Below, piece after piece: positions 16,094 through 26,156 of a stretch of 64,000 bases of DNA (its first letter is position 1; every line of letters begins with the position of its first letter). Location of the stretch: NCBI RefSeq assembly GCF_032716425.1, contig NZ_CP090419.1, positions 1,862,001 through 1,926,000 of the forward strand. The letters are read 5' to 3'. Under the pieces are notes generated by a model. The model ran no database searches, was not told the DNA's origin, and saw only the letters and a list, made by a program, of their open reading frames with translations. The position numbers and the translations under genes were made by a program. The DNA comes from Pseudoalteromonas sp. N1230-9. Lineage in GTDB: Bacteria; Pseudomonadota; Gammaproteobacteria; Enterobacterales; Alteromonadaceae.

Positions 16094-17719
16094 ATGGAAC
16101 GTTATTTTTCAATGACAGTAATAGCAAGCGCGATGCTTGTAGGCTGTGCTTCAACAAGTAACACCTCAAATGATGTAGCTAACGCTTATCAGAGTATAAA
16201 TTCACAGCAGTTAGCTGAACACATTAAAGTGCTAGCCTCTGATGAGTTTGGTGGTAGAGCACCTTCATCAAAGGGTGAAGAACTTACTCTAGCTTATTTA
16301 ACTGATCAATTTAAAGCCCTTGGTTTTCAACCAGGCAATGGTGATAGCTTTTTACAAGAAGTTCCGCTTGTTTCACTTGAAGCAGACTCAAACATGGTAC
16401 TTACCATTGGTGGCAAAGATTACCAATACAAGAAAGATATGGTGATGGGTAGTAGCCGTATTAGTGCAAAACAAAGCATTAAAGACTCTGAGCTAGTTTT
16501 CGTAGGTTATGGTGTAAACGCGCCTGAATATAACTGGAACGATTACGAAGGCCTTGATGTTGAAGGTAAAACAGTTGTAATGCTGGTAAACGATCCGGGT
16601 TTTGCAACAAAAAACCCTGATTTATTCACCGGTGATGCAATGACCTATTACGGCCGTTGGACATATAAGTATGAAGAAGCAAGCCGTCAAGGTGCAGCAG
16701 GTGCAATTATCATTCATGAAACAGCGCCAGCATCTTATCCATGGTCTGTAGTTGAAAACTCATGGAGCGGTGAGCAATTTGGTTTCCAAAAAGAAAATAA
16801 CAACATGGATCGTGTTGCAGTTGAAGGTTGGGTAACAACTGATGTCGCCAAGGAGCTATTTACAAAAGCAGGCTTAGATTTCGACACCATGAAAGAAAAT
16901 GCTGCTAAAGGGGCTTATCATGTTGATATGGGCGACCTGACAGCAAGCGTTGAAGTAAATAATACGATTAAAAAGTCGATTTCGTATAACTTCATCGCGA
17001 CTTTACCGGGTAGTGAAAAACCAAATGAACATATTATTTACTCTGCTCACTGGGATCACTTAGGTACAGATAAAACCCGCAAAGGCGACCAAATCTATAA
17101 TGGTGCCCACGATAATGCGACAGGCACTGCAGGCTTAATTGAAGTTGCTGAAGCGTTCGCTACTTTACCACATCACCCTAGCCGCTCAATGACATTCTTA
17201 GCAGTGACAGCAGAGGAACAAGGTTTACTTGGCTCTAAATACTATGCAGCTAACCCTGTTATCCCTGCAAGCCAAACCGTTGCTAACATCAATATGGATA
17301 GCTTAAACCTGTTGGGTAAAGTAAAAGACATCAGTGTTGTTGGCATCGGCAAATCAGAAATGGATAGCTTGCTAGAAACAGCTGCCAAAGACCAAGGTCG
17401 CACTGTATCTGGCGATCCTAAACCGTCTTCAGGTGGTTACTACCGCTCTGATCACTTTGCATTTGCAAACATGGGTGTGCCAGCAATGTACGCTGGTGGC
17501 GGTAGTGAAGCGCTTGATGAAGAAACCGCTAATTACCGTAAACGAATGAGCTTAGTGCTTCGAGGTTGTTACCATCAACCATGTGATCGTTACCGTGATG
17601 AGTGGGATTTATCAGGTGCGATTCAGGACCTTCAGTTATTCTATCAAGTAGGCTTTGATATTTCAGAGCGTGAAGAATGGCCTAAATGGAATACAAACTC
17701 TGAATTCCAACGCAAATAA
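16094..17719 (+). CDS. M28 family metallopeptidase, lipoprotein
   Basis: A secreted aminopeptidase of 541 residues from the chosen ATG. The N-terminus ends in the lipobox MLVGC, so it should be lipid-anchored. A protease-associated (PA) insert (about 110-285) precedes and splits the catalytic region. The zinc ligands of clan MH are in place: H in SAHWDHLG, D in GAHDNATGTAG, the EE pair in VTAEEQGLLGS, D in NINMDSLNLLG and H in YRSDHFAFANMG. The ATG at 16094 is chosen over the upstream GTG at 16013 because the lipoprotein signal begins there. It probably supplies amino acids from peptides. A terminator-like hairpin lies 37 bases after the stop. Confidence 0.9.
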   Translation: MERYFSMTVIASAMLVGCASTSNTSNDVANAYQSINSQQLAEHIKVLASDEFGGRAPSSKGEELTLAYLTDQFKALGFQPGNGDSFLQEVPLVSLEADSNMVLTIGGKDYQYKKDMVMGSSRISAKQSIKDSELVFVGYGVNAPEYNWNDYEGLDVEGKTVVMLVNDPGFATKNPDLFTGDAMTYYGRWTYKYEEASRQGAAGAIIIHETAPASYPWSVVENSWSGEQFGFQKENNNMDRVAVEGWVTTDVAKELFTKAGLDFDTMKENAAKGAYHVDMGDLTASVEVNNTIKKSISYNFIATLPGSEKPNEHIIYSAHWDHLGTDKTRKGDQIYNGAHDNATGTAGLIEVAEAFATLPHHPSRSMTFLAVTAEEQGLLGSKYYAANPVIPASQTVANINMDSLNLLGKVKDISVVGIGKSEMDSLLETAAKDQGRTVSGDPKPSSGGYYRSDHFAFANMGVPAMYAGGGSEALDEETANYRKRMSLVLRGCYHQPCDRYRDEWDLSGAIQDLQLFYQVGFDISEREEWPKWNTNSEFQRK

Positions 17720-17723
17720 ATGC

Positions 17724-17744
17724 AAATGAGATTGATTTTCATTT
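17724..17744. promoter_or_regulatory. Fur-box-like operator
   Basis: AAATGAGATTGATTTTCATTT is a 21-bp inverted repeat in which eight of ten base pairs match around a central G. It fits the 7-1-7 TGA(N)AT(T) arrangement of Fur sites. A second overlapping half (ATTTAAAATGAT) follows. It lies between the M28 gene and the metal-exporter gene, upstream of the latter. Confidence 0.6.
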
Positions 17745-17756
17745 AAAATGATACTA

Positions 17757-17790
17757 CAGTGTAACCTGATTAATTTTTTAGGTTGCACTG
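17757..17790 (+). terminator. 11-bp stem-loop with T run at the start of the exporter gene
   Basis: CAGTGTAACCT (17757-17767) pairs with AGGTTGCACTG (17780-17790), one G-U pair, with a 12-base loop. TATG and then an eight-T run follow. It could terminate the M28 transcript. The ATG proposed for the next gene (17792) falls between stem and T run. Confidence 0.6.
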
Positions 17791-17791
17791 T

Positions 17792-18964
17792 ATGTATTTT
17801 TTTTCCCAAACGAGGTTAGTTCCTCAAAAAGCGAGGTGTTACATTACGGATAATAAGCGCTTGTTCTTACCCTTTCTATTGCTTACTGCATTAGCGATAC
17901 CTGCAACCCGTGAATTTACATTACAAGCATTGAGCGATGCTTTCTTTCAAGTATCGGTCTTTGTTGCTGCCACTTTATTAATTTATTATTATTTAATCGA
18001 TCGCCTTCCACAATTACAGCTTAGCTATTTACGCGCAAAATCAGGCATTCTTGAAGTCAGCTTTGCTTCTATCTTAGGTGCTTTACCTGGCTGTGGCGGC
18101 GCCATTATAGTTGTTACTCAGTTTACCAAAAAGCAAGCTAGCTTTGGCTCCGTTGTAGCCGTATTAACTGCGACAATGGGAGATGCTGCATTCTTATTAC
18201 TCGCCACTCGCCCTCTTGATGGACTATTAATGATGTTGATAGGAGTGAGTGTAGGTATTATTAGTGGTCAAATTGTTAATTTATTTCATTCAAGTTCAAG
18301 TTTTCAACCAAGTAATGCGACTGAGTATAATGAAGAGCCACAGTGCCAACCAAAGATACTCGAATATAGCCGCCCTGTTTGGAAGTTAGCTTTAATACCT
18401 AGTTTGATTATCGCTTTTGTCATCGCAACAAACACAGATACTCGCTTTTTCGGTGAAGGTCTTGCTAACATAATCACTGTTTTTGGCTCCTTGATGGCAC
18501 TTTTTACCGTGATTGTATGGGCTTTATCTTCAAAAGGAGCAAGTTATAAGCAAGTAACTAGCGAAGAAGCCCCTTGCACTCCTCCATCAAAGCTTACTAA
18601 AGTGTTAATGGACACTCATTTCGTTACAGCATGGGTCGTTGCTTCATTTATGGTGTTTGAAATTTTGGTGAATGTGGCTGGCGTAGATTTAGCTGCATGG
18701 TTTTCAGAATATGCCTACTTAGCACCCTTAGTTGCTGTAGCAATCGGCTTATTACCTGGTTGCGGGCCACAAATTGTTGTAATGACACTTTATATTCAAG
18801 GGATTATTCCGTTCAGTGCGATGGCAGCAAATGCAATATCGAATGATGGTGATGCCCTATTCCCAGCAATTGCACTAGCACCAAAAGCGGCCTTAATGGC
18901 GACGGTGTATTCGACAATACCTGCATTGTTACTCGGTTATGGTTTGTATTTTTACGGCATATAG
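17792..18964 (+). CDS. Putative heavy-metal/manganese exporter (ArsP_2 family)
   Basis: An inner-membrane protein of about 390 residues with roughly ten hydrophobic segments. It has two internally similar, oppositely placed motifs: ASILGALPGCGGAIIVVTQF near residue 95 and VAIGLLPGCGPQIVVMTLYIQG near residue 315. The repeated LPGCG loop, each with a conserved cysteine, fits the ArsP_2 / putative 10-TM heavy-metal exporter family, often annotated as a manganese transporter. The start is uncertain: ATG 17792 sits inside terminator-like sequence with no SD, TTG 17783 is in the stem, and TTG 17861 is a third option. The Fur-like box upstream suggests iron-linked regulation. The metal specificity is inferred. 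Confidence 0.75.
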   Translation: MYFFSQTRLVPQKARCYITDNKRLFLPFLLLTALAIPATREFTLQALSDAFFQVSVFVAATLLIYYYLIDRLPQLQLSYLRAKSGILEVSFASILGALPGCGGAIIVVTQFTKKQASFGSVVAVLTATMGDAAFLLLATRPLDGLLMMLIGVSVGIISGQIVNLFHSSSSFQPSNATEYNEEPQCQPKILEYSRPVWKLALIPSLIIAFVIATNTDTRFFGEGLANIITVFGSLMALFTVIVWALSSKGASYKQVTSEEAPCTPPSKLTKVLMDTHFVTAWVVASFMVFEILVNVAGVDLAAWFSEYAYLAPLVAVAIGLLPGCGPQIVVMTLYIQGIIPFSAMAANAISNDGDALFPAIALAPKAALMATVYSTIPALLLGYGLYFYGI

Positions 18965-18984
18965 CAAATACAATATTTAGAATT

Positions 18985-19012
18985 AAAAAAACCAGCCGAG
19001 GCTGGTTTTTTA
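18985..19012 (+). terminator. Intrinsic terminator of the exporter gene
   Basis: ACCAGC (18991-18996) / GCTGGT (19001-19006) with a CGAG loop, flanked by A7 and T6. Confidence 0.9.
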
Positions 19013-19022
19013 ATGCTTACGA

Positions 19023-19333
19023 GGACGTGTTGACCTTTGTAGATTGAAATTTGTTCACTCTAGGGGCGATTTAATCGCGGCGCGAGATTTGTAACCTAGT
19101 GGGCTAAGTAAAAATCGAGCAAAGCTACCGCATCCTGCTCACGCCCCTTACCTACATCCATGTAGGTAACAAAGAGTTAATCGCCCCTAGGAAGAACCCG
19201 AAGGGCAGCGCGTGTTTGGCATTGATGCTGCGTTATCGCCTATTTATGGGGAACAACCACACTACATAGGCTCTGCCTTGCCTAAATACCAAACACACTG
19301 CTGCAAAATCAACCACAAAAGGTCAACACGCCC
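19023..19333. repeat. Composite nested inverted-repeat element, MITE-like, non-coding
   Basis: This 311-bp stretch fills the gap between two convergent genes. Its ends are inverted repeats: GGACGTGTTGACCTTTGT at 19023-19040 and its near-complement at 19315-19333. Inside are three more structures. One is a perfect 12-bp inverted repeat (CTAGGGGCGATT 19060-19071 with 19179-19190). The second is a perfect 9-bp stem TTACCTACA/TGTAGGTAA (19148-19169) with loop TCCA. The third is GTGTTTGG/CCAAACAC (19212-19219, 19289-19296), enclosing GCCTAT/ATAGGC. No open frame looks genuine. It is probably a dispersed intergenic repeat or a non-autonomous mobile element; copy number cannot be judged from one copy. 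Confidence 0.65.
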
Positions 19334-19338
19334 TAATG

Positions 19339-20898
19339 TTAGCTCATCGCCATCATCATTTTTGCAGGATCTTCTAAGTAAGACTTCCACAAGTTGTTGA
19401 AGCGAGCAATAGTGCCACCATCAATCACTCTGTGGTCGCCAGACCAGCTTACTTGCATTATAGCTGCTGAAATCACATTACCTTGTGCATCAAAACGAGG
19501 TAAGTGCTGCAGTTTACCTAAAGCTACAATCGCCACTTCTGGCTTATTGATGATCGGGGTTGCAATTGTGCCGCCAATCGCACCGATGTTCGAAATACTA
19601 ATCGTGCCGCCTTTTAAATCATCGGGTGATACACGACCATCACGTGCCGCCTCTGTTAAACGCGTAACTTCGTTTGCAACATCTACGATGCTCTTTGACT
19701 GACATGACTTAATGTTTGGTACAAGTAAACCAATCTTAGAATCAACCGCCATACCGATGTTATGATCATCAAAGTAAGTCAGTTCACTGCAATCATCATT
19801 AACTTGTGAGTTAAGTACTGGGAATTGCTTAATAGCTAACGACAGTGCTTTGATAAAGAACGGCATCATAGTGAGCTTAACGCCCTGTTGCTTATACTGC
19901 CCTTTTAGCTCACTGCGCATTGCGATCAGTTTTGTTAGGTCAATTTCATCACAGAAAGTAAAGTGAGGAATTGTCGATACTGACGCAACCATTTGCTTCG
20001 CCATTGCCGCTTTAATACCTTTAATTGGCTCAACACGGCTACCACCAACAGAAGTTGATGATGAAGCTTTAGGCGTAGTATCTTGTGATACAGCTTGACT
20101 TGGCGCTTGATTCAAGAAATCTTCGATATCTTGCTTATAAATCCGGCCATTTTTACCCGAGCCTGGCACTTGCGTTAAATCAACATCAAGTTCACGCGCT
20201 TTACGACGAACAGCAGGTGAAGCAACCGCTTTTTTGTTAAGTTGTTTTTCAACTTTAGGGGCTGTTTTTTCAGCCGGCTTATTCGCAGCATTACTTTGCG
20301 CTTTCACTACCGCAGAACTCACATCTGGCTCTGCGCTTTGTCCTGCAATACTCATTTGGAATAATGGGCTGTGAACCGCTGCAATATCACCTTTTTTGTA
20401 ATAAAGCTTTTCGACTTTACCTGTGTATTTAGCCGGAATTTGCACCAGTGCTTTGTCTGTCATTACATCACAAACCGCTTGATCTTCAATGATTTCATCA
20501 CCTTCACTGACTAACCACTCCACGATTTCACACTCAACGATACCTTCACCAATGTCCGGTAAAATAAAGTCCTCTAACTGTGTTCCTGAGGTTGAAGTTT
20601 GCGATGTTGGTTTTACTGGCGCATCCTCAGCGGTTTCAACTGATTGGCTTGGTGCTTCGCCATCAACATCCATAGCAAATAATGGCGCATGAACTTTAGC
20701 AATATCACCTTTTGCATAATAAAGTTTACTGATCACCCCATCATGGACAGCTGGAATTTGCACAAGCGCTTTGTCGGTCATCACATCACAAATTGGCTGA
20801 TCTTCTTTTACAGAATCGCCTTCTGCAACTAACCATTCAACGATTTCACACTCTACGATGCCTTCGCCGATATCTGGCAAGATAAAATCTTTAGACAT
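19339..20898 (-). CDS. bkdB: Branched-chain 2-oxoacid dehydrogenase E2, dihydrolipoamide acyltransferase
   Basis: A 519-residue E2 core of a 2-oxoacid dehydrogenase complex. It transfers the acyl group from lipoamide to CoA. Two near-identical lipoyl domains (about 1-78 and 108-185) carry lipoyl lysines K43 and K149 in VMTDKALVQIPA. A flexible Ala/Pro/Lys linker, a peripheral subunit-binding domain (about 225-262; ASPAVRRKARELDVDL) and the catalytic domain (about 290-519) with SWSGDHRVIDGGTIARF follow. The match to E1 alpha and beta genes upstream and to a LiuR-like site favours branched-chain keto acids over pyruvate. Two tandem lipoyl domains are more than the single one of Pseudomonas BkdB. 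No E3 gene is adjacent. Confidence 0.9.
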   Translation of the reverse strand: MSKDFILPDIGEGIVECEIVEWLVAEGDSVKEDQPICDVMTDKALVQIPAVHDGVISKLYYAKGDIAKVHAPLFAMDVDGEAPSQSVETAEDAPVKPTSQTSTSGTQLEDFILPDIGEGIVECEIVEWLVSEGDEIIEDQAVCDVMTDKALVQIPAKYTGKVEKLYYKKGDIAAVHSPLFQMSIAGQSAEPDVSSAVVKAQSNAANKPAEKTAPKVEKQLNKKAVASPAVRRKARELDVDLTQVPGSGKNGRIYKQDIEDFLNQAPSQAVSQDTTPKASSSTSVGGSRVEPIKGIKAAMAKQMVASVSTIPHFTFCDEIDLTKLIAMRSELKGQYKQQGVKLTMMPFFIKALSLAIKQFPVLNSQVNDDCSELTYFDDHNIGMAVDSKIGLLVPNIKSCQSKSIVDVANEVTRLTEAARDGRVSPDDLKGGTISISNIGAIGGTIATPIINKPEVAIVALGKLQHLPRFDAQGNVISAAIMQVSWSGDHRVIDGGTIARFNNLWKSYLEDPAKMMMAMS

Positions 20899-20906
20899 AC
20901 TGACTC

Positions 20907-21884
20907 CTAAAACTCTACTGATTGCTTAATCGCAGCAAGCACTTTAAGTGCATCCGGCACATATTCTTTTTCAAGTGCTAATGGGTATGGCGTATCTAAA
21001 CCACACACGCGAGCAATTGGCGATTCAAGATGTAAAAAACACTCTTGTTGAATTGTTGCAACGATCTCTGCACCAAAACCATTGGTGATTGGTGCTTCGT
21101 GGCTAACCACTAAACGGCCCGTTTTGATTACTGATTTCGCAATCGTTTCTACATCCCACGGTAAAATGGTGCGTAAGTCGATAACTTCACAGCTAATGCC
21201 TTGCTCAGCTGCTTTTTTAGCGGCATCTTCGATGATTTCCATCTGTGCACCCCAAGCAAGTAAAGTGACATCAGTGCCCTCTTGCACGATTTCAGCTTTT
21301 CCTAGCTCGATGCTGTAATCTTCTTCTGGTACTTCACCTGTTGATGCGCGATACAAACGTTTCGGCTCAAAGAAAATAACAGGGTTGTCATCTTTAATTG
21401 ATGCACGAAGTAAGCCTTTTGCTTGATAAGGATTACGTGGCACAACTAACTTTAAACCCGGTGTATGAGCAAAATAGGCTTCTGGTGATTGTGAGTGATA
21501 TAAACCACCGGCAATACCACCGCCGTATGGAGTACGAATTGTTAAGTTGCCTACATTGAATTCATTACCACTACGGTAACGGAATTTAGCTGATTCATTC
21601 ACGATTTGGTCAAATGCAGGGAAAATATAATCTGCAAATTGAATTTCAGCTAAAGCAGGTGCACCAAATGCCGCTAAACCATTGGCAAAACCTAAAATAC
21701 CTTGCTCAGTTAACGGTGTATTGAACACACGATGCTTACCATATTTTTCTTGCAAGCCAGATGTAGCACGGAATACACCACCAAAATAACCAACGTCTTC
21801 ACCAAAAATACAGGCATTTGGATGCTCAGCCATGGTGATATCCAGGGCAGAGTTAATTGCATGAAGCATGTTCATTTTAGCCAT
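20907..21884 (-). CDS. bkdA2: Branched-chain 2-oxoacid dehydrogenase E1 beta subunit
   Basis: A 325-residue transketolase-like subunit that, with E1 alpha, decarboxylates the 2-oxoacid on thiamine diphosphate. It shows [19 protein letters not shown] (acidic TPP-activating residue), [41 protein letters not shown] and the C-terminal [12 protein letters not shown]. These match the BCKDH E1 beta family more closely than PDH. Its ATG overlaps the E1 alpha TAA by one base, and the E2 start lies eight bases after its stop, so the operon is tightly packed. Confidence 0.93.
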   Translation of the reverse strand: MAKMNMLHAINSALDITMAEHPNACIFGEDVGYFGGVFRATSGLQEKYGKHRVFNTPLTEQGILGFANGLAAFGAPALAEIQFADYIFPAFDQIVNESAKFRYRSGNEFNVGNLTIRTPYGGGIAGGLYHSQSPEAYFAHTPGLKLVVPRNPYQAKGLLRASIKDDNPVIFFEPKRLYRASTGEVPEEDYSIELGKAEIVQEGTDVTLLAWGAQMEIIEDAAKKAAEQGISCEVIDLRTILPWDVETIAKSVIKTGRLVVSHEAPITNGFGAEIVATIQQECFLHLESPIARVCGLDTPYPLALEKEYVPDALKVLAAIKQSVEF

Positions 21885-23098
21885 TACTTTAATCTCCCTG
21901 CAGTAGTTGGATAAGCATCAGGATGCTGCAAAATATGCTCTTTTAGTTGTTCGTATTGTTTTTGCAGTGATGGAATTGGCGTATCGTAAACATCTGAAAT
22001 AAGCTCTTCTAATGCAGGTTTTGCCACTTTTTCAGCACGCTTAAGAGCCGCTAAAATTTCTTCTCGAATTGTTTCTTTGTCTTTAGCGTCTTGCGCTTCG
22101 TCTAACCAACCTTGTTTTAATAACCACTTACGGAAACGCTCAATTGGACAGCCTTTATGTTTTGCTTCTTCGTCTTTTGTACGGTAGCCGCTTGGGTCGT
22201 CACTAGTCGAGTGAGCACCTAAACGATATGCAATTGACTCGATTAAAACGGGTTCGCCTTTAGTCGTTACTATTTCACGGGCTTTTTTCGTTGCAGCATA
22301 AACTGCAAGTGCGTCAGCACCGTCAACGCGGATTGTTTTAATGCCGTAACCAACACCACGTGATGCAATTCCATCACCTTTAAATTGTTCATCAGCAGGT
22401 GTAGAAATCGCATAACCATTATTACGAGCAAAGAAAATCACCGGCGCTTCATGAACAGCAGCCATGTTTAAACCAGCATGGAAATCACCTTCAGAGGCAG
22501 CACCTTCACCAAAGTAACAAATAGTAATGTTATCAATCGTGCTATTTAACTCGCCGGTTTGGGCATCAACATGACGCACTTTCTGACCGTACGCATAACC
22601 TGTTGCTTGCGGAATTTGTGTACCAAGCGGTGATGAAATGGTCATGTAGTTAAGTTCGCGTGAGCCATAGTGGATTGGCATCTGGCGACCTTTACCCAAA
22701 TCTTTTTCATTTGAGAACATTTGGTTCATGAATTGGTCAAGGCTAAAGCCACGATAACGTAAAGCGGCTTGTTCGCGGTATTGGGCCATGATCATGTCGT
22801 TTTGATCAAGCGCTGCTGCTGATGCTGTTACAGCTGCTTCTTCACCTAAACATTGCATATAAAAGCTAACGCGACCTTGTCGCTGGGCAGCTTGCATACG
22901 CTCATCAAGAGCACGAATAAAACGCATTGTCTCGTATAGATGGATTGCTGTTGCTTTGTCGATATCAGGTGCGGTTGCACCCTCGTAGATGTCGCCTTCC
23001 TCATTAAGAATACTTAATGTAGGAATTGTTAATGCGTGACCATCAATAAATGACAGTTCATGATTAATGTTTAGCGATACGTTATTTGGATTACTCAT
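21884..23098 (-). CDS. bkdA1: Branched-chain 2-oxoacid dehydrogenase E1 alpha subunit
   Basis: A 404-residue E1 alpha subunit. The TPP-binding motif is present ([19 protein letters not shown] followed by [11 protein letters not shown]). The phosphorylation-loop equivalent ([16 protein letters not shown]) and [23 protein letters not shown] are typical of BCKDH. It is the first gene of the bkdA1-A2-B operon. The likely promoter region upstream carries a TTACGTTAACGTAA palindrome. Together the complex oxidises the keto acids of Val, Leu and Ile to acyl-CoA esters. Electrons from the later acyl-CoA dehydrogenase steps would pass through the ETF system encoded at 1443-4959. Confidence 0.93.
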   Translation of the reverse strand: MSNPNNVSLNINHELSFIDGHALTIPTLSILNEEGDIYEGATAPDIDKATAIHLYETMRFIRALDERMQAAQRQGRVSFYMQCLGEEAAVTASAAALDQNDMIMAQYREQAALRYRGFSLDQFMNQMFSNEKDLGKGRQMPIHYGSRELNYMTISSPLGTQIPQATGYAYGQKVRHVDAQTGELNSTIDNITICYFGEGAASEGDFHAGLNMAAVHEAPVIFFARNNGYAISTPADEQFKGDGIASRGVGYGIKTIRVDGADALAVYAATKKAREIVTTKGEPVLIESIAYRLGAHSTSDDPSGYRTKDEEAKHKGCPIERFRKWLLKQGWLDEAQDAKDKETIREEILAALKRAEKVAKPALEELISDVYDTPIPSLQKQYEQLKEHILQHPDAYPTTAGRLK

Positions 23099-23220
23099 AA
23101 CCTACCTTCTTTCGTTGTCAGAAACCTACGCCACTGCCCTTATTTGTGTTTTTATCAGCTTGAGCTGCAAGGATAAAGTTTGCGCAATATTCAATCAAAT
23201 TAAATTAAACTGCCGTCACT

Positions 23221-23234
23221 TTACGTTAACGTAA
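23221..23234. promoter_or_regulatory. LiuR-like operator upstream of bkd
   Basis: TTACGTTAACGTAA is a perfect 14-bp palindrome, extended to ACTTTACGTTAACGTAAGT with one offset base. It lies 123 bases upstream of the bkdA1 start. It shares the ACGT-N2-ACGT core with the two sites between etfB and etfD, which suggests one regulator for both loci. Confidence 0.62.
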
Positions 23235-23367
23235 GTTGTTATTCAACTAATCATAGACGAATAGTCGATAAATGGCTAAATACGCATGGAAAGTTAACTA
23301 TACAACAAAATAAAACTATTAAAGTCATACAGTTAACTACATTGAAATGGGTGTTAATGCAAAAAAT

Positions 23368-24423
23368 TTAAATAAAGTTGCTATCAACTTTCATAGGGAT
23401 AACGGTAAGCAAAGCACGCTGACCTAAGGCTACATCTGCATTTGGGAAGATAATCGCTTCACCGTCAACGTCCGCTTCATACCTGGTCTGACCATCAATC
23501 GCTAATAATTCACCTTTGGCAAAACCGGTGAAATTTTCCACATCATCAGCAAATGGGAAACTAAAGTCTTCGCAAGTACGGTTTATTGTTCTATAAACTG
23601 AAAACAACTCAAAATCTTCTGCATTGAATTCTTTGTATTCAACAGTTTCTTGACTAATTAATGCAGTTAACGTTTGTTTGGTTTTCTCAAAGCGAGACAT
23701 GTCATTTTCGCCAAATGGCTTTACTTGACCAAGCTCAACCGTAAATGAGTCAGCGCCGTGGACATAAGACGAGTAGTAGCTAAACGTTGTTGCCGCAGAT
23801 TTCATCATTAATACTGTATTTACGCCACAGCTGAGTAAAAATTGTAACTGCGACTTTTTCCAAGGCTTGCCATGTAAAAATGGATACACTGCAAATTTTT
23901 CATTTTTAGAGCCACGTATTGCCGTATGTAGGTCATAGTGAAAACGTTCACTGCTCTGGTTGCCTCGTTCGAAGAAATCAGAAACCACATCTTCAAGTAG
24001 CTTTGCGCGCACGCGCTCAGGGTTTGAGGCAATCCCTTCAACAGTATGGTGGCCGTTAAATAAACGGTTTAAGTTTTCATCAACAAAACGCTTACCAATA
24101 TTAATTGATTTAGGGTTACCAAAAATAAACAATACGCGCTGTTTCAGTGTCAGTTCTTCTGCAATGATTGCTTTGATTAATTGATCGCAGATTTCAATTG
24201 GCGCTGTTTCGTTACCATGTATCGCACTTGAAAGCACAATATCTTTATTTGTTTGTTCTTTTGGTTGAAACTCTATGATACCCGTATCATGAACTGTTAC
24301 ATCCGTGCCATTTTTAAGGGTGAATGATGATGGTTCAAGTTGAAATTCATTGCTGCGAGTGAGTGTTAAAAAGTCGCCTGTACGTTTTAATTCATCTAGG
24401 TATGCAGAGGTTGAATAGCTCAT
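23368..24423 (-). CDS. astE: Succinylglutamate desuccinylase
   Basis: A 351-residue zinc carboxypeptidase-like enzyme (AspA/AstE family). It hydrolyses N-succinylglutamate to succinate and glutamate, the last step of the AST arginine-degradation pathway. The zinc site is in [14 protein letters not shown] (His and Glu) and in the [19 protein letters not shown] region (His). [22 protein letters not shown] is the substrate-binding region. The start ATG at 24423 gives normal family length. The other ast genes (astC, A, D, B) are not adjacent, so astE is an orphan here. A terminator separates it from pgm upstream, so it should have its own promoter in the short gap. Confidence 0.92.
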   Translation of the reverse strand: MSYSTSAYLDELKRTGDFLTLTRSNEFQLEPSSFTLKNGTDVTVHDTGIIEFQPKEQTNKDIVLSSAIHGNETAPIEICDQLIKAIIAEELTLKQRVLFIFGNPKSINIGKRFVDENLNRLFNGHHTVEGIASNPERVRAKLLEDVVSDFFERGNQSSERFHYDLHTAIRGSKNEKFAVYPFLHGKPWKKSQLQFLLSCGVNTVLMMKSAATTFSYYSSYVHGADSFTVELGQVKPFGENDMSRFEKTKQTLTALISQETVEYKEFNAEDFELFSVYRTINRTCEDFSFPFADDVENFTGFAKGELLAIDGQTRYEADVDGEAIIFPNADVALGQRALLTVIPMKVDSNFI

Positions 24424-24459
24424 TGTTCTATCCTAATAATGCGTGAGAGTAGAATACAA

Positions 24460-24484
24460 AAACGGCTGAGAGTATCAGCCGTTT
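24460..24484 (-). terminator. Terminator of seqA-pgm
   Basis: AAACGGCTGA (24460-24469) pairs with TCAGCCGTTT (24475-24484) over a five-base loop. On the minus strand the stem is followed by T5. It lies 19 bases beyond the pgm stop. Confidence 0.88.
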
Positions 24485-24502
24485 TAAAAGATAAAAAAGA
24501 GA

Positions 24503-26140
24503 TTAGCTAATTACTGAATCAACTAGTTTTTTCGCTTCTTTTTCAAGTAATGCTAAATGTTCTTCACCTTTGAATGATTCAAGGTAAATTTTATAAATAT
24601 CTTCAGTGCCTGATGGACGCGCAGCAAACCAGCCGTTTTCTGTCACCACTTTTAAGCCACCAATTGCAGCATTGTTACCTGGTGCATGGGTTAGCTTTTG
24701 CGTAATGGCATCGCCAGCTAACGTACTTGCAGTAACATCATTAGCAGAAAGTGCTTTTAAACGTTCTTTTTGCTGTGAGGTTGCTGGCGCATCGATACGC
24801 TTATAGATAGGCGCACCAAATTCTTGTTCAAGCTCTTTATAAAGTTGTGAAGGTGTTTTACCCGTCACTGCCAAAATTTCAGCAGCGAGTAAACCTAAGA
24901 TAAAGCCATCTTTGTCTGTGTTCCAAACTGTACCATCGAAGCGTAAGAACGACGCCCCTGCACTTTCTTCACCACCGAAAGCAAGAGTCCCTTTACCTAG
25001 GCCTTCAACAAACCATTTAAAACCAACAGGTACTTCTTTTACTTTACGATTGTTACGCTCTACCACTTTATCAATCATGCCGCTTGATACAAGCGTTTTA
25101 CCAATCGCCACATCTTTTGACCAATCACGATTATTTAATAAGTAATCGATCGCCACCGCTAAGAAGTGATTTGGGTTCATTAAACCATCAGGCGTCACAA
25201 TACCATGACGATCATAATCAGGGTCATTACCAATACCAATATCATAATCATCTTTGAGTGCGATTAAATTGGTCATGGCATAAGGCGATGAACAATCCAT
25301 ACGAATTTTGCCATCTTTATCAAGTGGCATAAAAGCAAAGCGTGGATCAACATCTTTATTTACGACTGTTAGGTCTAAATTGTATTTCTCCGCGATTACA
25401 GGCCAAAAATTAATGCCTGAACCACCAAGCGGGTCAATACCTACTTTTATGTTTGCTTCACTAATGGCTTTTAGATTAATTATATTTTCTAAATCGTCAA
25501 CATATGGATTAATAAGGTCTTGATATTTTATAAAACCTGAGCGAGATGCTTTAGCAAATGGAAATAGCTCTACTTCAACGAGATCTTCAAGTAGTAACTG
25601 ATTTGCTCTATCTTCAATCCATTTAGTTACATCAGTATCAGCAGGTCCACCGTTTGGCGGATTATATTTAAAACCACCGTCTTCTGGTGGATTGTGAGAT
25701 GGTGTAACGACAATACCATCCGCTAATTCATTTGGATTTTGTTTATTATGTGACACAACCGCATGACTGATCACAGGTGTAGGGGTGTATTCGTCGTTTT
25801 CTTGCGTAATAACTTGTACTTCGTTAGCAACCAGTACTTCAATAGCTGAATTAAATGCTGCCTCACTCAAAGCATGTGTATCTTTACCTAGAAAAAGAGG
25901 GCCAAAAATATCATTTTCTTTGCGGTAATCACAAATAGCTTGAGTAATAGCTAATATATGCGATTCATTAAACTTAACATCGTACGAGCAGCCGCGATGT
26001 CCTGACGTACCAAAAGCCACACAATGCTCTGGATTTTGTTCAAGATCAGGCTCATTTAAATAGTAGGCAGAAACCAGTTTAGGTACATTAACTAAGCTTT
26101 CTTGTGGTGCGGTTTTTCCTGCATCCGGGTGAATCGCCAT
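24503..26140 (-). CDS. pgm: Phosphoglucomutase, alpha-D-glucose specific
   Basis: A 545-residue phosphohexomutase interconverting glucose 1-phosphate and glucose 6-phosphate, linking glycolysis with sugar-nucleotide and glycogen metabolism. The phosphoserine loop is [13 protein letters not shown] (S148). The metal loop is [11 protein letters not shown], the sugar-recognition loop is [13 protein letters not shown], and the phosphate-binding loop is [13 protein letters not shown]. Length equals E. coli Pgm (546). It lies 16 bases downstream of seqA, the same arrangement as E. coli, and is closed by a good terminator. Confidence 0.97.
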   Translation of the reverse strand: MAIHPDAGKTAPQESLVNVPKLVSAYYLNEPDLEQNPEHCVAFGTSGHRGCSYDVKFNESHILAITQAICDYRKENDIFGPLFLGKDTHALSEAAFNSAIEVLVANEVQVITQENDEYTPTPVISHAVVSHNKQNPNELADGIVVTPSHNPPEDGGFKYNPPNGGPADTDVTKWIEDRANQLLLEDLVEVELFPFAKASRSGFIKYQDLINPYVDDLENIINLKAISEANIKVGIDPLGGSGINFWPVIAEKYNLDLTVVNKDVDPRFAFMPLDKDGKIRMDCSSPYAMTNLIALKDDYDIGIGNDPDYDRHGIVTPDGLMNPNHFLAVAIDYLLNNRDWSKDVAIGKTLVSSGMIDKVVERNNRKVKEVPVGFKWFVEGLGKGTLAFGGEESAGASFLRFDGTVWNTDKDGFILGLLAAEILAVTGKTPSQLYKELEQEFGAPIYKRIDAPATSQQKERLKALSANDVTASTLAGDAITQKLTHAPGNNAAIGGLKVVTENGWFAARPSGTEDIYKIYLESFKGEEHLALLEKEAKKLVDSVIS

Positions 26141-26156
26141 AATATTTCCTTATCGG

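Noticed and set aside
19212..19400. 62-codon open frame at the end of the composite repeat
   Set aside because: It lies in inverted-repeat sequence, runs antisense into the bkdB end and has no homology features.
19339..23098. Reading the operon as pyruvate dehydrogenase
   Set aside because: E1 is split into alpha and beta subunits of BCKDH type and the upstream palindrome matches the LiuR pattern. Gammaproteobacterial PDH normally has a single-chain E1 with pdhR nearby.
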